This document shows positions 1-2,877 of a stretch of DNA of 5,399 nucleotides, in pieces (position 1 is the stretch's first letter; the number at the start of each line of letters is the position of its first letter). The translations under genes and the position numbers were made by a program. The stretch covers positions 1 through 5,399 of the forward strand of contig JALONY010000158.1 of assembly GCA_025454715.1 (NCBI GenBank). Direction: 5' to 3'. The stretch comes from Anaerolineae bacterium (GTDB lineage Bacteria; Chloroflexota; Anaerolineae; Aggregatilineales; Phototrophicaceae). Under the pieces are notes generated by a model. That model worked only from the letters and a program-made list of their open reading frames with translations. It made no database searches and had not been told where the DNA came from.

Positions 1-483
1 CGGCAACCAGTCGAGGGATAAGACAAAGCTGTTCAGCGTACCGCGTTGAAGGGTGTACCAACCGAACCGAGAGGCATCCGGCGCTTCGCAGGTCTCCAAA
101 ACCACGTGGTCGATTGCCTCGCGTTCAGCCTCATGCTCGACTTTCAAATCATACTGAAACACCAAGAACATCTGCGGTGACAGCGCAAGGTAGCCCGGGT
201 TGGGATCCTCGAGGCACTTGTCCCCCGTGATGCGCTGCATCTCTTCGAACGGCATACTCAGGCCGACCAGCAACACCCCACGCCGATAGGCCGCTTGTGT
301 CCACGCGAGGTCAATGTCTGCGACGGCTCCCCCGTGAATCAAGACTGCATCCGGCTCTTGCTCGGCCAACAACGCTTCGAACGACTCCCACGACCAGACG
401 ACTTGCGCGCCCAAGCCCTCGGCGATGGATTCGCTGTTGATGTAGTCCATTTCGGGCTCTGCCGCCAGATAGACCACCGTCAA
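1..483 (-). CDS. C-terminal portion of the broken exported protein, partial at the left edge
   Basis: About 160 codons are open to the window edge with natural protein composition. Possible initiation sites after the break are TTG 483-481, overlapping the upstream TGA, GTG 477-475, or ATG 450-448; none has a convincing ribosome binding site, so independent translation is doubtful. The sequence alternates hydrophobic strands and amphipathic helices: LTVVYLA, then QVVWSW, PDAVLIHGG and VLLVGLSM separated by helices such as ESFEALLAEQ. This is a Rossmann-like or flavodoxin-like alpha/beta pattern inferred by eye. Two cysteines are visible (in GDKCLED and LETCEAP), which could form a disulfide if the protein is exported. 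No family motif is recognised. Without the upstream signal peptide this portion would stay in the cytoplasm. Confidence 0.6.
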   Translation of the reverse strand, partial: MTVVYLAAEPEMDYINSESIAEGLGAQVVWSWESFEALLAEQEPDAVLIHGGAVADIDLAWTQAAYRRGVLLVGLSMPFEEMQRITGDKCLEDPNPGYLALSPQMFLVFQYDLKVEHEAEREAIDHVVLETCEAPDASRFGWYTLQRGTLNSFVLSLDWLP

Positions 484-494
484 ACCACCGTCAA
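473..494. repeat. Perfect 11-bp tandem duplication causing a frameshift
   Basis: ACCACCGTCAA (plus strand) occurs at 473-483 and again at 484-494; the periodicity extends one further base to 495. Eleven is not a multiple of three, so the second copy shifts the minus-strand gene by one base and creates the TGA at 482-480. Removing either copy restores a continuous frame. Confidence 0.93.
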
Positions 495-698
495 ATCTTC
501 TAGCAAGACCGTTTCGAGATAAGCGTGAAAGGCCGCGTCATAGGCACGCTGACGCTCTTCCATCGCGGCACGTTCGGCTGCGGCTTGTTCTGGGTCGGGG
601 ATTTGTGGGACGCCGTTGCCGGGGTCGGGCTGGGCATGAGCCGAGACGACGACGAACAAGACCATTCCCATCGCCAAAATTCTCGAAATTATAGCCAT
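480..698 (-). CDS. N-terminal fragment: signal peptide and charged helix of the broken exported protein
   Basis: This frame encodes 72 residues as the sequence stands. Residues 1-22 form a typical Sec signal peptide: a short N-region with Arg6, a hydrophobic core (residues 7-18, VLFVVV near its end) and an A-H-A signal peptidase I site, with probable cleavage between Ala22 and Gln23. The mature part begins with a Pro/Asp/Gln linker, then a Glu/Ala/Arg-rich stretch (about residues 39-56) likely to be helical, and ends at the duplication with EDLTVV. ATG 698 is preferred over in-frame upstream codons because the signal peptide starts there and a ribosome binding site sits before it; the upstream extension reads as low-quality Arg-rich sequence and overlaps the ABC-F gene antisense. 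Translated alone, it would be a secreted short peptide with no obvious function. Confidence 0.55.
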   Translation of the reverse strand: MAIISRILAMGMVLFVVVSAHAQPDPGNGVPQIPDPEQAAAERAAMEERQRAYDAAFHAYLETVLLEDLTVV

Positions 699-739
699 AT
701 CGTTAAGCCCTTTGCTGTTTTTCAGGCAGTGCATTTTGT

Positions 740-769
740 ACGATACAGCCATTGCGAGACATTTGTCAA
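740..769 (-). promoter_or_regulatory. Sigma70-type promoter of the exported-protein gene
   Basis: On the minus strand a consensus -35 TTGACA (769-764) is followed by an 18-bp spacer and TATCGT (745-740; four of six matches to TATAAT). Transcription would start near 733, giving a leader of about 35 nt before ATG 698. The promoter lies in the gap after the ABC-F stop codon, so the left gene probably forms its own unit rather than depending on ABC-F readthrough. Confidence 0.6.
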
Positions 770-771
770 AT
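761..771. promoter_or_regulatory. Palindrome overlapping the -35 box, possible operator
   Basis: ATTTGTCAAAT is a perfect 5+1+5 palindrome that covers the minus-strand -35 hexamer (769-764). A regulator bound here would block RNA polymerase. It is short and AT-rich and part of the symmetry comes from the -35 consensus itself, so this is only a candidate. Confidence 0.25.
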
Positions 772-805
772 TTCGGCCTACCCCGCCCTTGCCGAGCATC
801 AAGCC

Positions 806-2428
806 TTACCCCCCCATCGACAACACCGCGCCCCCGAGGGCGTCGATGAACCGGCGGTCGTGCGAGGCGGCGATGATCGCGCCACCGAAGCCGCGCAACG
901 CGGACTCGAACAGCTCCAGCACATCGAAGCTGAGGTGATTGGTCGGCTCGTCCAACAACAAAACGGTCGCCCCACACGCAATCAGGCGGGCAATCTGGAG
1001 CTTGCGCCGTTGCCCGACGCTGAGCACCCCGACCGGACGCCGCACCTCATCGTAGCGGAACAACCCCCAGTTCAGCAGGTCGGCGACATGCGCATCATCG
1101 CTGCCGCCCAACCCCTCGGCATAGGCTTGTACCACGCTGTGAGCAGGGTTCAGCCCCGCCCCATGCTGATCCAGATAGCCGAGGCGTGCGCCCGCGCTAT
1201 GCCAGACCTCGCCCGCATCGGCGGGGTCGAGGCCGGCCAGCACGCGCAACAGGGTGGTCTTGCCGCTGCCGTTACGACCGGTCAATACCAGCCGTTCCCC
1301 AGCCCCCACCGCGAACGAGACCCCGTCAAAGACCGGCCTCCCGTCATAGCCTTTCGATAAGCCGCTGACGGTCAGGCGGGCGTGTTGTGCCTCGGCCTCG
1401 CCAAACGTAGCGCGAAACGTGAGCGGCTTGGGCGGCTTGGCCACCGGATCGGCCTCGATGCGGGCGAGGCGCTCCTTGGCGTTGTCCAGCTTGCGCGTCA
1501 GGTGGGTTTCGGTTCTGGCCTTAAAGAACCCTTTGGCGAACTTGTCGCCCTCGACCTTGCGGGTCGGCTTGGTCTGCGCCATGGCGCGGCGCTGATCGGA
1601 CAGCTCACGGCGTAGCTCGCGCAGGTCGTCTTGTTGCGCCACCCATGCCTGCTCCCACTGCTCCCGCTCGACCTGCTTGGCGATGCGATAGGCGTCGTAA
1701 TTGCCCGCATAGGCGCGGGCGCGGTGGGTATGCTCGTCGATTTCGACGATGCGGTTGACGGTGCGGTTCAAAAAGGCGCGGTCGTGGCTGACGATGAGCG
1801 CGGCACCCTCCCACCCGCTGACCGCGCCTTCCAGCCAATCGAGGGCGGCGCGGTCGAGATGGTTGGTCGGCTCGTCCAACAGCAGCACGTCGGGCTTGCT
1901 CAGCAACAGGGCGGCCAAGGCGGTACGGGTGCGCTCGCCACCGCTCAGGGTGTGCAACGGGCGGAGGCGGGCGAGGTGCGCCACCCCCAGACCACGCAAG
2001 ATGTCGTCGGTTCGCGCCTCCAGCGTATAGCCACCCATCTGCTCATACTGGGCGGTCAGGTCGGCGTACTCGGCCAGCAACGCGGCCAACGCCGCGCCGG
2101 TCAGGCCGTCCATCGCGTGTTCGAGGTCGCGCAAGGTGGCCTCGGCACGGCGCACCGGCGCAACCGCCGACTCGAGGAGGTCATGCACCGTCCCGCTCAG
2201 ATGGGCGAGGTCTTGCGGCAGTATGCCGAGGCGCACACCGTCGAACACGCGCACGGTGCCGCGGTCGGCGTGCGCCTCGCCCGCGATGAGGCGTAACAAG
2301 CTGGTCTTGCCGACGCCGTTGGCGCCGACCAGCCCGACGCGCTGGCCGCGGTCGAGCGTCAAATCGATGTCGTCGAGCACGGTCAACGTGCCGTAATGTA
2401 AGGTGAGGTGGGCAACGGATAATAACAT
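806..2428 (-). CDS. ABC-F family ATPase, probable antibiotic-resistance/ribosome-protection type
   Basis: The 540-residue protein has two ABC cassettes and no membrane segments, as in soluble ABC-F factors that bind the ribosomal E site. Cassette 1: Walker A GANGVGKT (35-42), signature LSGGE (161-165), Walker B and catalytic Glu in LLLDEPTNH (Glu186), switch His215. Cassette 2: Walker A GRNGSGKT (384-391), signature LSVGQ (469-473), Glu494, His523. Both sites look ATPase-competent. The interdomain linker (about 245-338) is long and rich in Lys/Arg, as in members that reach toward the peptidyl transferase centre. The LSVGQ signature and NHLS after Walker B resemble, from memory, actinobacterial resistance proteins such as TlrC/OleB. 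Start: ATG 2428, because the family begins just before cassette 1; GTG 2479 lies inside a terminator hairpin and would add 17 unfamily-like residues. AAAGG lies 10 nt before the ATG. Drug specificity cannot be read from sequence; a housekeeping EttA/Uup-like role is less likely. Confidence 0.93.
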   Translation of the reverse strand: MLLSVAHLTLHYGTLTVLDDIDLTLDRGQRVGLVGANGVGKTSLLRLIAGEAHADRGTVRVFDGVRLGILPQDLAHLSGTVHDLLESAVAPVRRAEATLRDLEHAMDGLTGAALAALLAEYADLTAQYEQMGGYTLEARTDDILRGLGVAHLARLRPLHTLSGGERTRTALAALLLSKPDVLLLDEPTNHLDRAALDWLEGAVSGWEGAALIVSHDRAFLNRTVNRIVEIDEHTHRARAYAGNYDAYRIAKQVEREQWEQAWVAQQDDLRELRRELSDQRRAMAQTKPTRKVEGDKFAKGFFKARTETHLTRKLDNAKERLARIEADPVAKPPKPLTFRATFGEAEAQHARLTVSGLSKGYDGRPVFDGVSFAVGAGERLVLTGRNGSGKTTLLRVLAGLDPADAGEVWHSAGARLGYLDQHGAGLNPAHSVVQAYAEGLGGSDDAHVADLLNWGLFRYDEVRRPVGVLSVGQRRKLQIARLIACGATVLLLDEPTNHLSFDVLELFESALRGFGGAIIAASHDRRFIDALGGAVLSMGG

Positions 2429-2467
2429 GGGGTCAATGCCTTTCGGGTGCGCGTGCGAGGGGGAATC

Positions 2468-2508
2468 AAAAAAGCGCACCGCACCGGCATTTCACCGGTG
2501 AGATGCGC
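2468..2508 (-). terminator. Intrinsic terminator in the ABC-F leader (attenuator)
   Basis: On the minus strand, GCGCATC (2508-2502) pairs with GGTGCGC (2480-2474), including one T-G wobble. After a single T/C mismatch, CACCGG (2500-2495) pairs with CCGGTG (2487-2482) around the loop TGAAATG. Six T residues (2473-2468) follow at once. This 13-pair GC-rich hairpin with a U6 tract ends 39 nt before the ABC-F start, downstream of the gene's own promoter. It should therefore act as an attenuator, not as the terminator of another gene; no minus-strand gene lies upstream that it would end. Confidence 0.82.
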
Positions 2509-2608
2509 GTGCAGCGCGCCGTAGGCGTTTGGGGTATCCGCGCTTTTTTCCCCATGATTTGGGGGGCGCGGGCAACACGAAAACACGCTGGGGCATGGGC
2601 AGCAGCAA
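2492..2608 (-). CDS. Possible second leader ORF ending inside the terminator hairpin
   Basis: A frame from TTG 2608 (GGAGG at 2617-2613, spacing 4) or ATG 2596 runs to TGA 2494-2492, giving 38 or 34 residues. It is very basic toward its end, with K-R-L-R-R at 2530-2516. Its last codons lie in the 5' arm of the terminator, so translation to the end would melt that arm. Arg-X-Arg motifs are known sites of macrolide-dependent ribosome stalling, and a ribosome stalled at this RLR would reach the base of the hairpin. The start is weak, and GC-rich DNA gives many chance ORFs; treat as a hypothesis. Confidence 0.25.
   Translation of the reverse strand: MLLPMPQRVFVLPAPPKSWGKKRGYPKRLRRAARASHR
2540..2549 (-). 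promoter_or_regulatory. Candidate antiterminator segment complementary to the terminator 3' arm and U-tract
   Basis: The leader RNA segment AAAAAAGCGC (2549-2540) is perfectly complementary over 10 bases to GCGCTTTTTT (2477-2468), which is the base of the terminator 3' arm plus its U-tract. Pairing here and terminator formation are mutually exclusive. On the duplex this appears as a 10-bp inverted repeat spaced by 62 bp. The pairing potential is seen directly; the regulatory role is inferred. Confidence 0.55.
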
Positions 2609-2627
2609 GCGACCTCCGCGAAATACC

Positions 2628-2635
2628 GTGCGGTG
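2628..2635 (-). promoter_or_regulatory. Second candidate antiterminator segment, just after the leader ORF stop
   Basis: CACCGCAC (2635-2628), two bases after the stop codon of the 8-codon leader ORF, is perfectly complementary to GTGCGGTG (2484-2477) in the terminator 3' arm. That target adjoins the target of the 2540-2549 segment, so both together could sequester the whole 3' half of the terminator. Its position lets a ribosome on the leader ORF hide or expose it. Eight-base complementarity in GC-rich DNA can arise by chance. Confidence 0.4.
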
Positions 2636-2637
2636 GG

Positions 2638-2664
2638 TTAGGCGAGGCGGCTGTCCGTTGCCAT
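2638..2664 (-). CDS. Eight-codon leader ORF (MATDSRLA) upstream of ABC-F
   Basis: On the minus strand a perfect AGGAGG (2677-2672) sits seven bases before ATG 2664, followed by eight sense codons (M-A-T-D-S-R-L-A) and TAA at 2640-2638. This is by far the strongest ribosome binding site in the window, better than that of ABC-F itself, which is hard to explain unless ribosome loading here matters. It lies about 60 nt downstream of the predicted transcription start and about 130 nt before the terminator hairpin. Short leader peptides of this kind precede many inducible erm and ABC-F resistance genes, where drug-stalled ribosomes switch RNA folding. The peptide does not match a leader I know by heart. 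Confidence 0.6.
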   Translation of the reverse strand: MATDSRLA

Positions 2665-2671
2665 GCGTATT

Positions 2672-2677
2672 CCTCCT
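2672..2677 (-). promoter_or_regulatory. Consensus Shine-Dalgarno of the leader ORF
   Basis: AGGAGG on the minus strand, seven bases before ATG 2664. Its quality is the main reason for treating the 8-codon ORF as real. Confidence 0.7.
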
Positions 2678-2706
2678 GTTTTCGTCCGTTAGGGGTCGGG
2701 CGGCAC

Positions 2707-2720
2707 CCGTGCGGGCACGG
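2707..2720 (-). other. Short perfect hairpin at the 5' end of the ABC-F leader RNA
   Basis: CCGTGC and GCACGG form a perfect six-pair stem with a two-base apex (or five pairs with a four-base loop). It begins only a few bases after the predicted start of transcription near 2726. It could protect the transcript 5' end or be part of the leader fold; its function is unknown. Confidence 0.35.
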
Positions 2721-2732
2721 CCAGACGATGAT

Positions 2733-2761
2733 AGCCTACACCGCTCCGCCCAAACCGTCAA
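2733..2761 (-). promoter_or_regulatory. Sigma70-type promoter for the ABC-F leader and gene
   Basis: On the minus strand, TTGACG (2761-2756; five of six matches to TTGACA) is followed by a 17-bp spacer and TAGGCT (2738-2733; keeps the T, A and final T of TATAAT). The predicted start near 2726 gives a leader of about 300 nt, which is long enough for the leader ORF, antiterminator segments and terminator described here. Confidence 0.6.
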
Positions 2762-2772
2762 GCGCTCGGCGT

Positions 2773-2800
2773 TTGCGCGCCGCGCCGCGTTGGGTATACT
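2773..2800 (+). promoter_or_regulatory. Candidate promoter for the PBP-like gene
   Basis: TATACT (2795-2800; five of six matches to TATAAT) lies 16 bp downstream of TTGCGC (2773-2778), a weak -35. Transcription would start near 2807, giving a 5' untranslated region of about 70 nt. The region is back-to-back with the ABC-F promoter: only 11 bp separate the two -35 boxes, so the promoters could influence one another. Confidence 0.4.
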
Positions 2801-2877
2801 TTGAGGCATATGGAAATGGACGCTGGCGTTCGGCTAGTCGTCCGATGCACCCTTCAAACGGTAAAAGGACTGCGCGC

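Larger units (their letters stand above)
1..698 (-). pseudogene. Exported protein of unknown family, frameshifted by an 11-bp tandem duplication; 3' end beyond the window
   Basis: Two minus-strand frames look like one gene. The first starts at ATG 698-696 with AAAGGG (713-708) nine bases upstream, encodes a signal peptide, and hits TGA at 482-480. The second is open from 537 to the left edge with no stop. They meet exactly at a perfect tandem duplication, TTGACGGTGGT twice on the minus strand (494-473). Deleting one copy fuses them without a break (...LLEDLTVV-YLAAEPEMDY...), giving at least 229 residues. A duplication of this kind is the simplest explanation, since no slippery heptamer is seen. 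The intact product would be secreted or periplasmic/surface-facing. I do not recognise the family. Alternatives are a recent pseudogene, a reversible slippage switch, or a sequencing/assembly error. The break is seen directly; its status is inferred. Confidence 0.7.

Noticed and set aside
475..495. Programmed -1 frameshift at the break in the left gene
   Set aside because: No X-XXY-YYZ slippery heptamer is present at the junction (the local sequence is GGTTTGA), and the exact 11-bp duplication explains the shift more simply.
699..977. Upstream extension of the exported protein to position 977
   Set aside because: The extra residues are Arg-rich, overlap the ABC-F 3' end, and would bury the signal peptide; ATG 698 has its own ribosome binding site and upstream promoter.
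1631..2296. A 221-codon plus-strand frame within the ABC-F gene
   Set aside because: It is antisense to Walker A, signature and linker codons of a convincing ABC-F protein and has no recognisable domain.
2429..2479. GTG 2479 as the ABC-F start
   Set aside because: It lies inside the terminator hairpin, lacks a ribosome binding site, and adds 17 residues before the normal beginning of the first ABC cassette.
2513..2549. Plus-strand terminator made of AGCGCG...CGCGCT followed by T residues
   Set aside because: The loop would be about 20 bases, the stem only six pairs, and no plus-strand gene lies upstream. The T-run is better explained as the minus-strand antiterminator segment.
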